64,000 bases of DNA from Chloranthus sessilifolius. Taxonomy: Eukaryota > Streptophyta > Magnoliopsida > Chloranthales > Chloranthaceae. Shown here piece after piece: positions 20,396 through 32,813 of the stretch. Made by a program: the position numbers and the translations under genes. Below the pieces are notes generated by a model. It was given only the letters and a program-made list of their open reading frames with translations. It did not search any database and was not told the origin of the DNA. Location: positions 124,001-188,000 of the forward strand of contig JAJIZI010000022.1 in NCBI GenBank assembly GCA_021018995.1, read 5' to 3'. The first letter of the stretch is position 1, and each line of letters starts with the position of its first letter.

Positions 20396-22927
20396 TGGTA
20401 GAAAAGTGTATAATATGTTTGTACAACATTGTTTTTCTGATTTTTGCTGTTTCTGTCTATTTTTCTTGTACGCATAGTGTAAATACACTTCAAAGTTCAA
20501 ATCGCAAAGTAAAAAGTACTGTTCGAAAAGTTCAAAGTTCTATTCGAACTGATTCTGGAGCTGTAATGAACTACTCGAAAAGAACCATGTTCTGTTCGAA
20601 TAGTTAAAATTTCCTTTTCGAATAGAAAATCTGGGGAGAAGTCCTTTGCGAAAAGATCTTTCTGGAGCCAAATCCATTTCGAGTAGACATACTAAAGCTC
20701 AGTTCTTTGCGAACTACACTTTCTCAAGATTGTTTACCTTTCGAACGACACTTTTGCTATTCAAAATAGAGAAAAGGACTCTTTTGAAACTTTTCGTACA
20801 CTTAAGAGTGCTTTGCGATTTGACTTGTTAGCATATTAGGTCATTTTGAAAGACTCTGGATATCTGCAAACACTCTCCCAAGCAAAACCCCTTTTCAAAA
20901 CCCTAGCTCACCCTCTTCTCTCACGAGCTCCACACGAATAACCACCATCTATTCTAATCTTCTGCGCTTTTTCTCTTGTCAGAAATCAAAAGGGTAGAGC
21001 CCAGCTGCGCGATCTGTTCAAAGCAAAGAAACCCAAACAGAGGAAACCCCTAGATCGCGGTTGTTACTCACTTATTGGGGAATTAAATGCAGAAAGTTAC
21101 TTTCTGCCGCCTCCCACACGCATGCGCCCAATGCTACTTAATGACCCACGCTGATTCCTGGGCCATGAGCATTCCCAATGCCCCCCCATTCAAGTCCCAC
21201 CCTTTCGGCTGTTTATTTTTTCTTCTTATTGTTGCTGCCTTGTTTCAATTTTTCCGGTATAATGTGACCATGCCACCTTTGAACCAGTGAGGACACTGTT
21301 CCCCATAGGTTTGGGGGTATGGCAAACAGGTCCTGCCCATGGGATAATTAGCATAAGGGCATCACAATCACCAAAGTAATCAGGAAATGAATCAATTTAC
21401 TTAAGAATCATGACAATGTGGAAATTTTAAAATTTTCTTTGCAAGAATTTAGACATTCTAAACCCTACAATATTCCACATTTCCATGATGTTAACACCAG
21501 GAAAATACACTTGTATTAGCACATAGCAAGTCCACAGGAAGAGAAAAAGGTAAAGATATACTTAAAAGCTCAAGGAAAAACCATAACCAGTGAGAATTGA
21601 GCCTATATGTTTTACATCTCTGTTGAAGAGTGACTGAGGCAACCCTTTTCTGATTCAAAGGACTGGCTGAGGCATTAGATCCACTAGAAATTAGGAAACT
21701 CCAAATCAAAACAAGCAACAGCATTCATGAAACTGAGGAAAAGATCAAGGCCTTCTTTGGACAGCTTGAGCTTAACAGAACCAACCAAGAAAGATCTGCC
21801 CTTGTTTGTACCCCAATTGAGCTATAAATCCTACAATGCTTCATCAAAACACCCATTTTTCTTGCACCTGAACCAATGGAACCAATTCAGCCTTCCCTCA
21901 CCTTGAGAATTCAGGAGTTAAAGGAGAAAGAAGTAAAGATGGAACATTTCTGGGCAAATATCAAAATAAATGAAGAAGAAATACCTCAAAAATGGGCAGT
22001 ATGGTGACTGAGAAAGTAAAAGAAAAACAATGTGAAAAAGAAAAAAAAAAGGGCAAAAAGGGCAAAAAGGGGAACTTTATGTTGAAAATTCAAGATCAAA
22101 GGAAGAAGAACTGAGTACTTTGAACACGAGAATCTCAAAAGAAGCTAAACTCAAGAAGGTGGAGTCATGAACCACCTCCTTCAATTCCTGACTTCTCAAA
22201 AATCCAAACACCTGTTCAACCTTCCTATCCCTGAAACCTCACTCCACGAGCCATACAACAAACCCAGCCTAAAAGTCCTTGTGATCCAAAGTTGAGTGAA
22301 CTGTCATGTGGAGATAAGCAGTTTCCCAATCTATGGTGAGGAGATGTCAAGGATGCCAGCACCTGAGAATCATGCCTATGCTCATGCTTACAAATCCATT
22401 TGGGAGATGTAACTGCTCTTGAGCTTGAGTGAAAATGAACCCTTCAACAAAAATCTTGATGAGAGTACACCCTGGTAAGTGTTTGGGTTGGAACTTGAGC
22501 ACATTAAGTATGACTTATAACCTAATTTTTATTCAAATGATGAACTACTGCTGACACATTTGCATGATTTCTATGGCTGCTCACAGATTGGAAAGAGTGA
22601 AACATTCATAAGGTTTATAAATGTTGAAATCCCCTTGCAAACAATAAACCTAAATTTCTGTTTAAACATTGATTCAAGAGTAACTAATTTTGATCTTTGA
22701 TTGCTCATGGGATGACAGTGCACTAATGCCAACTGTCCCATGGAGAAGTTTGTGGGTACCTTCACTGAAAACCCTCAGGAGACTTCACTCCTCCTCTAGG
22801 GATCACCTAGGGGTTTAAAAGGCTTGTTGCATATGCTAAATGCACCTGTGCTTCCTACAAAAGTGGCTCTTTATTTTGCTTTTACGTTTCTTTGCTCAGG
22901 GACTAGCAAAGCTTAGGTTTGGGGGTG
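20396..22927 (+). other. Copy 2: 3' internal region and PPT (22914-22927)
   Basis: Same organisation as copies 0 and 1: TTCGAA cluster at about 20500-20830, internal PPT-like site 21306-21318, coding-like relics at 21654-22007 and the terminal PPT. An A-rich run near 22040 varies in length between copies. Confidence 0.75.
21654..22007 (+). pseudogene. Coding-like relic in the 3' region (possible former env-like ORF)
   Basis: After an in-frame TGA at 21651 there are 57 open codons (21654-21824; ends with TAA 21825-21827) rich in Glu, Lys and Leu, with segments such as DPLEIRKLQIK and HETEEKIKAFFGQL. A second frame opens at ATG 21876 for 43 codons (MEPIQPSLTLRIQELKEKE) to TGA 22005-22007. Both read like pieces of a helical protein, and they sit where Athila elements keep an env-like ORF. 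I see no signal peptide or membrane segment, so the env assignment is a guess. Confidence 0.35.
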
Positions 22928-24738
22928 TGTTAAGTAGTGAAAAATACCATTTTTCACCCCTAAACATGAGCCTTGAAAGACCCTTGAGAAGACTAAATAA
23001 GTGCTTTAGTGTGCATTTTACAGCTAACCAATCAGACAGGTCCAAATCCGAAAAGCATCCCAAAAAGATCAAAAAGCTGACAGCTCATGTCAAGTTTAAA
23101 GAAGGAGTGAAGAAACAGCCTCAGCAATGGCTAAAGAGGGTCTAAAAGAGCAGACAAAGACCTGAAGCAAGAGAGAGCCATTCGCAAAGAAAAAATCAAG
23201 TTAAAAGTCAATTCGCAAAGAAGAATGGGAGCCTAGAGTTCAATTCGCAAAGAACTTCTACTATTCGCAAAGAACCTTGAACTTTGCGAAAAGAAGAAAA
23301 CACTCCTCGAAAAGAAGATTGAACTTTGCGAACAGAGCTTCAGAAGTCATTGAACTTTGCGAAAAGGCCCCTGAACTCTGCGAAATGGCATTCTGGGGAT
23401 TTGCAGCTCGTCCGAAGGGTATTTCAGGAAACTTTGCACGCGCCCCAATGCAATCAAAAGACCAGGAACATTCCGGAAGGTTCCAATCAAGATCCGAAGG
23501 CATATTCCAACCCATGTGAGCGCCCAAAGTTAAATTACCTGGCGGGAACTTCCAGAAGCTCAAACAGAATTTCAAACCCATAACAGAATTGATGCTTCTG
23601 GCACCTGATTGGCCGAACCAGATCAGAGCATTTCCATTGGCCAAAACAGATCTGGATCCCCGTGCTCAACCCTCATTGGGCAATCCAGATCTAAAGCATT
23701 CCTGATTGGTCAATCCAGCCATGCGCAGGATGGAGGAAAAAGTATAAATAGAGAAGCCATTCGCCCAAATTGGGCATCCAGATTTTAGAGTTTTCATCTC
23801 TGTTTCCCTCATTCCGGTCAGATAGCTTATCTGAACCCCCTGTAATCCCTTCTTGTAGTTTACCTTTGAGAGCCATTGTGAGTGATTTGTACTTCCAAGT
23901 TCGGATTCAAGACTGTAAGTCTGAGGGCTCTCTAAGAAGCCGTGCTCTGTAATTGTAATTTTGGATTTTAAAAGGTTGCTGTAATTTGTGTCTTCTCCAT
24001 TGGAGTCATGTCGAGGGTTCTGAATGTTCACCTTAGTGCATTAGACTTCTTTAGATTCACTCATCCGCATGCAACTTCCCTTAATTCATCACCCCTGTGC
24101 GAATTAGCGTTGGTAACCTAATTCTAGCAGCATTTACAGTGATGTTCATGTTCTGAACTAAAGAATAGGCCACAACTATTGGATGATCTGTGACCATTTA
24201 AGTGGACAGATCATAGCCATAAGTCTAAACCTATTCCTTAATTCGGATTTATTTCTCTTACATCTGTGCTGGTAGCCAGATGAAGATTGAATCTGCTCTG
24301 TTGAACTACAGATTCTCCATTAAAATTCAGAGGCTAAAGTACATGAAGCTATTATTTCTGCATTTGTCTTATTTTAAACATCTCCCCAACTCGGATCTGG
24401 ATCATGTAGTTAGTTCTTTTCTTTATTTGCTTATAGTTAAATGTGACACAATCCAACACTCTCTTTTATCTATTCTTTTTTTTAGATAATTATAGAGCCA
24501 GATCTGGTAGCACAGATCTGGAGGTTTATCTCTCAGTTTAGACAAAATTCTCTGTGGACGATCTTGAAATACTTACTTTTAAAACTTGCTACAATTGGCC
24601 CTGATCTTGCAGGCCAGTGTTAGCCCCAATGTGCTGATATCCCTTTCATAAGTTAACATCCATATAACCTAGCATTCTTTAATTCTTTAATTTTTGATTC
24701 ATAATGCACACAATTATGGCACACTTGGAGCGACAACA
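22928..24738 (+). repeat. LTR3 (1811 bp)
   Basis: TGTTAAG to GACAACA, TATAAATA at 23743-23750. Like LTR1 it lacks the 24-bp U3 segment and ends GAGCGACAACA. By eye it differs from LTR1 at only a few bases, making the two closer to each other than either is to LTR2, which lies between them. Confidence 0.9.
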
Positions 24739-24744
24739 AGTTTT

Positions 24745-24762
24745 TGGCGCCGTTGCCGGGGA
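24745..24762 (+). promoter_or_regulatory. Primer-binding site of copy 3, tRNA-Asp
   Basis: TGGCGCCGTTGCCGGGGA, a perfect match to the copy 1 site. The following leader is shorter than in copies 1 and 2: the 15-bp CATTTATT deletion, plus loss of about 18 bp around the TTTATGCAG acceptor-like site. Confidence 0.85.
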
Positions 24763-24886
24763 AGTTTGTTCTAAAATAGATAGACCTATGTTTATTTTCA
24801 TTTATTAATTTTGTTGTTATTTGTGTAAAAGGAAAGGAAAGTTCTTAAATAGACAGGTTTGCTGTACCAAACTCTCTCTGAGTTGT

Positions 24887-25243
24887 ATGTTTGGCAGGAG
24901 AACCCTCAATCCTGAGATTCTCCCGTTAAATTCAGAAGTTGAAAGACTCCTAAGAAACCGACATACATCACAGACATCTGCTGAAATGGGTGAAGAACAG
25001 AGATTGTTAAGAGACTACTTTGCCCCTGGTGCTTATAATTCCCCATTTTGCATTCAATTTCCCACAGTGGAGGGAAATTATGAAATTAAGTCCTCCACCA
25101 TCCAAATGTTGCCTTCATTCCATGGATTGAGTAAGGAAGACCCTTACAAACACATTGATGAATTTCTAGCTTTATGCACAACATTTAACATAGCTGGACT
25201 GGGTCCAGAGGCAACCAAGCTTAGGCTCTTTCCTTTTCATTAA
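24887..25243 (+). CDS. gag-pol: Copy 3: gag N-terminal fragment
   Basis: Starts at the ATG equivalent to 4888 and covers the first part of the capsid domain. One T lost in the CCTTTTTCATTAAAGG run near 25235 brings in TAA and ends the frame. Confidence 0.75.
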   Translation: MFGRRTLNPEILPLNSEVERLLRNRHTSQTSAEMGEEQRLLRDYFAPGAYNSPFCIQFPTVEGNYEIKSSTIQMLPSFHGLSKEDPYKHIDEFLALCTTFNIAGLGPEATKLRLFPFH

Positions 25244-25269
25244 AGGACAAAGCTAGAGCATGGTTATCT

Positions 25270-26679
25270 ATGTTAGCACCAAACAGCATCACATCATGGA
25301 ATGATTTGCAATGTCAATTTTTGTCAAAATATTTCCCAATGACTAAAACCAGCCAACTGAGACAAAGCATCATCTCTTTCTCCCAAAACTCAACTGAAAC
25401 TTTCCATGAAGCATGGGAAAGGTTTAAAGAACTGTTAAGGCAATGCCCTCACCATCAAATTCCTAAATGGCAGCTGGTTCAAAGCTTCTATCAAGGAACT
25501 GATCAGAAGGGCAAGAACATGGTGGATGCCTCTTGTGGAGGTACCTACTTGCAGAAAACAGTTGAAGAGGTTTGGGACCTCTTTGAGGTGATTGGAGAAA
25601 ATTCAACCCAGCAGGAATCTCTGCCAAGGGACACTGAGAATCCAGCTAGGATGAATAATCCCCAATTCACAAGAGGGAAAGTTTATGAAGTCAATGAGCT
25701 GGAAAGGAAAGTGGATAATTTGACCACAAAATTTGATAGACTGATGGACTCATTTAAAGCTCCAAATGGGTCAAGAGTAGAGGAGGCATGTCTGATATGC
25801 CAGTCCCCCACTCATTCCATTGATCAATGTCCTTCTGCATCACAATTTCCAGAACTCATGATGGAACAAGCTCATGCAGCTCAGTCTTATGGACAGATGC
25901 AATCGAATGACTACCCATGGAGATCTCATCCTAATCTCAGGTGGAATCAGGGAAATTACCAGCCCCAACAGCAGCAGCAGCCCAAAAATCAATTACCTTT
26001 CAAACCTGCTCAGCAGAATTTTTATAATAAATCAAATTTTCAGCAGCCTAACCAACAACAAGCCATGCAGCAGTCTGCACCAGCCCCTGCCCCTCCTAGA
26101 TCCCTGACCTTTGAAGAGCAGGTCTTGAGTTCACTTCAAAATCTTGGAACTCTGTCTCAGACTGTGAACCTTCACAGTCAGAGCATTAAAAAAATTGAAG
26201 AAACTCTGGGCCAACTCTCAAATTCATTGGCTAAGAGAGAAGAGGGTAAACTACCCAGCCAACCTGTGAACAATCCTAAGGGACAGTTCATGGTTGGAGA
26301 ATCCTCAAATGGCCATGAGGAAATCAAAGCTGTGACTACTTTGAGAAGTGGAAGAATAATAAACAACACAGTGGGTAGTGAAGAGGAAAAAGATGAAGAA
26401 CAAGTGCAGGAACAACAGCTGGATAGCAATATGGCTGTTGATTTACATCAGAAAATTCAAAAAAATGAAAAACAGAAAAATAACAAAATTGTTGAAAAAG
26501 ATGAGGAGGAGAAATTTGTTCCTCACCTCCCATTTCCCCATGCAATGAAGTCAGTTTCTCCTTTTGACAAAGGAAACACAAAAATTGAGGAAATGATGGA
26601 GACATTCAAGCAAGTTAAAATTAATCTACCTCTGCTTGATGCAATCAAACAGGGTGTGCACCCACAAAAGGCAATCTAG
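25270..26679 (+). CDS. gag-pol: Copy 3: gag capsid C-terminus, CCHC knuckle and linker
   Basis: Capsid continues from LAPNSITSWNDL, then KVYEVNEL, the CCHC knuckle and the Gln-rich and acidic linkers. A 29-bp deletion near 26653, flanked by AGG microhomology, shifts the frame just before the protease. Confidence 0.8.
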   Translation: MLAPNSITSWNDLQCQFLSKYFPMTKTSQLRQSIISFSQNSTETFHEAWERFKELLRQCPHHQIPKWQLVQSFYQGTDQKGKNMVDASCGGTYLQKTVEEVWDLFEVIGENSTQQESLPRDTENPARMNNPQFTRGKVYEVNELERKVDNLTTKFDRLMDSFKAPNGSRVEEACLICQSPTHSIDQCPSASQFPELMMEQAHAAQSYGQMQSNDYPWRSHPNLRWNQGNYQPQQQQQPKNQLPFKPAQQNFYNKSNFQQPNQQQAMQQSAPAPAPPRSLTFEEQVLSSLQNLGTLSQTVNLHSQSIKKIEETLGQLSNSLAKREEGKLPSQPVNNPKGQFMVGESSNGHEEIKAVTTLRSGRIINNTVGSEEEKDEEQVQEQQLDSNMAVDLHQKIQKNEKQKNNKIVEKDEEEKFVPHLPFPHAMKSVSPFDKGNTKIEEMMETFKQVKINLPLLDAIKQGVHPQKAI

Positions 26680-27874
26680 GATACATTTATCCAAGAAGGC
26701 CTTTGCTGTGGAGAAAATCAACCAAGTGCTATCAATTGCAACACCACCTAAGATGCAAGACCCTGGAATCCCCACAATCCCCTGCATCATTGGGGAGCAC
26801 ACCATTGAGAAAGCCTTGCTAGATCTGGGTGCTAGTGTCAACCTGCTTCCCTATTCTGTCTATGAGAAGCTAGGTTTGGGAGAATTGAAACCCACTCAAG
26901 TGGTGTTACAGCTAGCTGACAGATCTGAAAGGAAACCTATGGGGTTGATTGAAGATGTTTTGGTAGGAGTAGACAAGTTTTTCTACCCTGCTGACTTTTT
27001 GGTGTTGGACATGGAACCAACCAAAAGTACCACTGCCATCCCTGTCATTCTGGGAAGACCATTCCTGGCTACAGCTAATGCATGCATTCAATGCAGGTCT
27101 GGCATCATGGAGGTGTCTTTTGGAAATATGAAAGTTAAATTGAATGTGTATAATGCTGTTACTCAACCTCAATTCTCTGCTGAGGAATGTTTCCATGTTG
27201 ACATCATTGATGAGCTGGTGGAGGAGTCTTTACAAACATTTCTGCAAGGTAAAGACTCCACCACAGAATTTAAAAATGATTGGGGATCCACTGAGAAAGA
27301 AGGAAAAGGGAGATCAAATTCAACGGGAGTCTGCTTTGTGCAAGGCACTCACCAACAGTCATCAAGTTCTCTCTCTTGGAGACCTGCTCCTCTCCCTCTT
27401 CCACAAGTTACCAAGGTACCTTTGCTGCCCTCTTTTCTCAGCCCACCTGAATTGGAACTCAAACAGCTCCACAAAAATCTGAAATATGTGTTTTTGGGAG
27501 ATCATCAAACACTACCTGTGATTATTTCTTCCTCCCTTACAAAGGAGCAAGAAGAGGAGCTGTTGGTAGTTCTAAAACAGCACAAGAAAGCAATTGGCTG
27601 GACCATTGCTGATTTAGGAGGAATAAACCCAGCTGTATGCATGCATAAGATCCACCTGGAAGAGGATGCCAAGCCTTCTAGAGAAATGCAAAGAAGGTTG
27701 AATCCTCACATGCAAGAAGTGGTAATGAAGGAAGTTGTCAAGCTGCTAGATGCTGGGGTCATTTACCCCATTTCAGATTCTGCTTGGGTAGCACCCACAC
27801 AGGTGGTGCCTAAGAAATCTGGCATCACTGTTGTAGCAGCTGAATCTGGTAAACTACTTGCGTCCACCGCATAA
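26636..27874 (+). CDS. gag-pol: Copy 3: protease and N-terminal reverse transcriptase
   Basis: Holds the DLGAS protease with [11 protein letters not shown] and the RT fingers up to [17 protein letters not shown], then a stop within a disturbed stretch near 27855-27895 that replaces sequence seen in copies 1 and 2. Up to about 27850 the sequence is nearly identical to copy 1; beyond that, differences become dense. Confidence 0.8.
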   Translation: MMQSNRVCTHKRQSRIHLSKKAFAVEKINQVLSIATPPKMQDPGIPTIPCIIGEHTIEKALLDLGASVNLLPYSVYEKLGLGELKPTQVVLQLADRSERKPMGLIEDVLVGVDKFFYPADFLVLDMEPTKSTTAIPVILGRPFLATANACIQCRSGIMEVSFGNMKVKLNVYNAVTQPQFSAEECFHVDIIDELVEESLQTFLQGKDSTTEFKNDWGSTEKEGKGRSNSTGVCFVQGTHQQSSSSLSWRPAPLPLPQVTKVPLLPSFLSPPELELKQLHKNLKYVFLGDHQTLPVIISSSLTKEQEEELLVVLKQHKKAIGWTIADLGGINPAVCMHKIHLEEDAKPSREMQRRLNPHMQEVVMKEVVKLLDAGVIYPISDSAWVAPTQVVPKKSGITVVAAESGKLLASTA

Positions 27875-30311
27875 ACTGGATGGAGGGTCTAGACTAAAAA
27901 TTAAATACCATGACAAGGAAAGACCATTTCCCCCTCCCCTTCATTGACCAAATCCTTGATAAGCTTGCAGGCAAAGCTTACTACTGCTTCCTTGATGGGT
28001 ACTCTGGTTACAACCAGATCCTTGTGTACCCACAGGACCAAGAAAAGACCACCTTCACCTGCCCCTTTGGCACTTTTGCCTATAGGAGGATGCCCTTTGG
28101 TCTTGTAATGCCCCCTCACATTTTCAAAGATGCATGTATGCCATCTTTTCTGACATGATTGATCAATTCATGGAGATCTTCATGGATGACTTTTCAATTT
28201 ATGGAGACAGTTTTTCCCAATGCTTACACCACCTCAAGTTGGTGTTGCAAAGATGTGAAGAAACCAATTTGGTGCTAAGTTGGGAAAGAGTCATTTTATG
28301 GTCACCCAAGGCATTGTCCTAGGACATGTGGTCTCCCATAAAGGCATAGAGGTGGACCAAGCAAAATTGATCTAATTGCACATTTGCCTCCTCCCAGAAC
28401 TGTAAGCAAATCAAGTTTCTTAGGGCATGCAGGATTTTATAGGAGGTTCATCAAAGATTTCAGAAATTTCCAAGCCACTGTCACATTTATCGTGTCAAGA
28501 TGTTCCTTTTGTGTTTACTAATGAATGCATGACAGCCTTTGAGGTCCTTAAGAAATGTCTGATTTCAGCTCCCATCTTGCAGCCCCCTGACTATTCAGTG
28601 CCCTTTGCGCCGCTGTGTCATGCACCAGGCTATGCCCTAGGAGCTGTCCTAGGGCAGAGAAAGGATAAGCTTCCCCATGTCATAGCTTATGCCAGCAGAT
28701 CCATGATAGATGCCCAGCTCAACTACACAACAACTGAGAAAGAGCTGCTGGCCATTGTGTTTGCATTGGAAAAATTCAGGCCTTATGTTTTAGGTTCACA
28801 AATTGTGGTGTTTACTGACCACTCTGCCCTAAAGTACCTTCTGTCTAAGAAGGATACCAAGCCCAGATTAATCAAGTGGATCCTCCTATTACAGGAGTTT
28901 GATCTACAGATTAAGGATAAGAAAGGAGTGGAGAATGTGGTGATCACTTATCCAGAATTCTCAATATCGAGGATGATAGCTTACCCATTAATGAATCATT
29001 TGCTGATGAGCAACTTTTTGCCACCAATCCCCACAGTCCTTGGTTTGCAAACATAGTCAACTTCTTGGCTATTGGCCAGATTCCTCAACAATGGAATCGA
29101 ATGGATACAGATCTTTTCTTCCCACAAGGTAAACATTACATTTGGGAAGATCCTTATCTATTCAAGAATTGTGCAGACCAAGTGATCAGTAAGTGTGTCC
29201 CGGACCATGATTTCCCTGGCATATTGTCAATGTCTCATGAACAGGCCTGGGGAGGCCATCTCAGTGGTAATAAAAACTGCAAAAATTCTCTGCAGGTGGT
29301 TTCTATTGGCCCACAATCTTTAAAGATGCCTTACAGCATCAGAATAAATCTTGCAGAACTGCCAAAAGCTGGGCAGTATTTCCAAAGAAACTCAATGCCC
29401 TGCAGCCAATCCTGGTAGTTGAGTTGTTTGATGTTTGGGGCATAGATTTTATGGGCCCCTTTCCCCGTTCTAATGGAAACAATTTCATCTTGGTAGCTGC
29501 GAATTATGTCTCCAAGTGGATTGAGGCCATAGCTACCAAATCCAATGATCACAAAGTGGTTTTATGATTCCTCAAAGACCACATTTTTTTCCAGATTTGG
29601 ATTCCCAGGCCATCATTAGTGATGGGGAAGCCACTTTTACATGAGCAGTTTGACTCTCTATTAAAAAGTACTCATCACTCACAGAGTAGCCACTCCTATC
29701 ATCCACAAACCGTGGATGGTGGAGATTTCAAATAGAGAGATCAAACACATTTTGGAAAAAACTGTGAAGAAGGACAGAAAGGACTGGTCCTTTAAGCTTA
29801 ATGATGCTTTGTGGGCATACAGAACTGCCTACAAGACTCCTATAGGGATGTCCCCTTTCAGACTGGTTTATGGCAAGGCATGCCATCTACCAGTAGAATT
29901 AGAATATAAGGCCTTGTGGGCAATCAAAACTTTTAATATGGATCTAACTGCTGCTGGTAACCACAGAGAGCATCAACTCAGCGAACTGGAAGAACTGAGG
30001 ATGGATGCCTACACTAGCTCCAGTTGTACAAAGAAAAGGTTAAATCATTCCATGATAGGAGCCTCATGAGAAAAGAGTTCATACCGGGTCCAAGGTATGG
30101 TTATTCAACTCTAAACTTAAATTCTTTCTGGTAAATTGAGATCCGTATGGGAAGGGCCATACAGTCATCAAGGCCTCCCCTCGTGAGTCAGGATATTTCA
30201 GATCCCAAGGATGGAAGAATACTCAAGGTAAATGGTCGAGGCTCAAACCATGCATTGAAAACACCAGAGCCCTTGCTGCCCACCTATCATCATGAATCTC
30301 CAAAAATCTGA
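27875..30311 (+). pseudogene. gag-pol: Copy 3: broken reverse transcriptase, RNase H and integrase
   Basis: Open pieces at 27910-28158 (RT palm start), 28134-28322 (FMDD palm), 28427-29056 (RNase H), 29065-29418 (integrase finger) and 29716-30069 (integrase core end) keep the usual order. Many one- to four-base gaps lie between them. Many differences from copy 1 fall on CAG and CTG (see finding on CHG-centred changes), so the real number of breaks may be smaller. The pol stop equivalent is near 30309. Confidence 0.8.
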
Positions 30312-32813
30312 CGGTAGAAAAGTGTATAATATGTTTGCACAACATTGTTTCTCTGATTTCTGCTGTTTCTGTCTATTCTTCTTCTACGCATGGTGTAACT
30401 ACACTTCAAACTTCAAATCGCAAAGTAAAAAAATACTGTTCGAAAGTTCAAAGTTCTATTCGAATCGATTACGAGTCAGTAATGAACTACTCGAAAAGAA
30501 CCATGTTCGCTCGAATAGTTAAAATTTCCTTTCGAATAGAAAATCTGGGAGAAGTCCTTTGCGAAAAGATCTTTCGGAGCCAAATCCATTTCAATAGACA
30601 TCTGAAGCTCAGTTCTTTGCGAACTACACTTTCTCAAGATTTTTTTTTACCTTTCGAAAGACACTTTTGCTATTCGAAATAGAGAAAAGAACTCTTTTGG
30701 AACTTTTCGAACACTTAAGGGTGCTTTGCGATTTTACTTGTTAGTATATTAGGTCATTTTGAAAGTCACTGGATATCTGCAAACACTCTCCCAAGCAAAA
30801 CCCCTTTCAAAACCCTAGCTCACCCTCTTCTCTCACGAGCTCCACGAATAACCACCATCTATTCTAATCTTCTGCGCTTTTCTCTTGTCAATCAAAAGGG
30901 TAGAGCCCATGCCGATCTGTTCAAAGCAAAGAAACCCAAAGAGGAAACCCCTAGATCGCGGTTGTTACTCACTTATTGAATTAAATGCGAAAGTTACTTT
31001 CTGCGCCTCCCCATGCATAATGCTCCTTAATGACCCACGCTGATTCCTGGGCCATGAGCATTCCCAATGCCCCCCCATTCAAGTCCCACCCTTTCGGCTG
31101 TTTATTTTTTCTTCTTATTGTTGCTGCCTTGTTTCAATTTTTCCGGTATAATGTGACCATGCCACCTTTGAACCAGTGAGGACACTGTTCCCCATAGGTT
31201 TGGGGGTATGGCAAATAGGTCCTGCCGATGGGATAATTAGCATAAGGGCATCACAATCACCAAAGTAATCAGGAAATGAATCAATTTACTTAAGAATCAT
31301 GACAATGTGGAAATTTTAAAATTTTCTTTGCAAGAATTTAGACATTCTAAACCCTACAATATTCCACATTTCCATGATGTTAACACCAGGAAAATACACT
31401 TGTATTAGCACATAGCAAGTCCACAGGAAGAGAAAAAGGTAAAGATATACTTAAAAGCTCAAGGAAAAACCATAACCAGTGAGAATTGAGCCTATATGTT
31501 TTACATCTCTGTTGAAGAGTGACTGAGGCAACCTCTTCTGATTCAAAGGACTGGCTGAGGCATTAGATCCACTAGAAATTAGGAAACTCCAAATCAAAAC
31601 AAGCAACAGCATTCATGAAACTGAGGAAAAGATCAAGGCCTTCTTTGGACAGCTTGAGCTTAACAGAACCAACCAAGAAAGATCTGCCCTTGTTTGTACC
31701 CCAATTGAGCTATAAATCCTACAATGCTTCATCAAAACACCCATTTTTCTTGCACCTGAACCAATGGAACCAATTCAGCCTTCCCTCACCTTGAGAATTC
31801 AGGAGTTAAAGGAGAAAGAAGTAAAGATGGAACATTTCTGGGCAAATATCAAAATAAATGAAGAAGAAATACCTCAAAAATGGGCGATGGTGGTGAGAAA
31901 GTAAAAGAAAAACAATGTGAAAAAGAAAAAAAAAAAGGGCAAAAAGGGCAAAAAGGGGAACTTTATGTTGAAAATTCAAGATCAAAGGAAGAAGAACTGA
32001 GTACTTTGAACACGAGAATCTCAAAAGAAGCTAAACTCAAGAAGGTGGAGTCATGAACCACCTCCTTCAATTCCTGACTTCTCAAAAATCCAAACACCTG
32101 TTCAACCTTCCTATCCCTGAAACCTCACTCCATGAGCCATACAACAAACCCAGCCTAAAAGTCCTTGTGATCCAAAGTTGAGTGAACTGTCATGTGGAGA
32201 TAAGCAGTTTCCCAATCTATGGTGAGGAGATGTCAAGGATGCCAGCACCTGAGAATCATGCCTATGCTCATGCTTACAAATCCATTTGGGAGATGTAACT
32301 GCTCTTGAGCTTGAGTGAAAATGAACCCTTCAACAAAAATCTTGATGAGAGTACACCCTGGTAAGTGTTTGGGTTGGAACTTGAGCACATTAAGTATGAC
32401 TTATAACCTAATTTTTATTCAAATGATGAACTACTGCTGACACATTTGCATGATTTCTATGGCTGCTCACAGATTGGAAAGAGTGAAACATTCATAAGGT
32501 TTATAAATGTTGAAATCCCCTTGCAAACAATAAACCTAAATTTCTGTTTAAACATTGATTCAAGAGTAACTAATTTTGATCTTTGATTGCTCATGGGATG
32601 ACAGTGCACTAATGCCAACTGTCCCATGGAGAAGTTTGTGGGTACCTTCACTGAAAACCCTCAGGAGACTTCACTCCTCCTCTAGGGATCACCTAGGGGT
32701 TTAAAAGGCTTGTTGCATATGCTAAATGCACCTGTGCTTCCTACAAAAGTGGCTCTTTATTTTGCTTTTACGTTTCTTTGCTCAGGGACTAGCAAAGCTT
32801 AGGTTTGGGGGTG
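30312..32813 (+). other. Copy 3: 3' internal region and PPT (32800-32813)
   Basis: Same layout as other copies. It is noisy, with small gaps, to about 31020 and then switches within a few tens of bases to near identity with copy 2. The internal PPT-like site is at 31195-31207. Confidence 0.75.
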
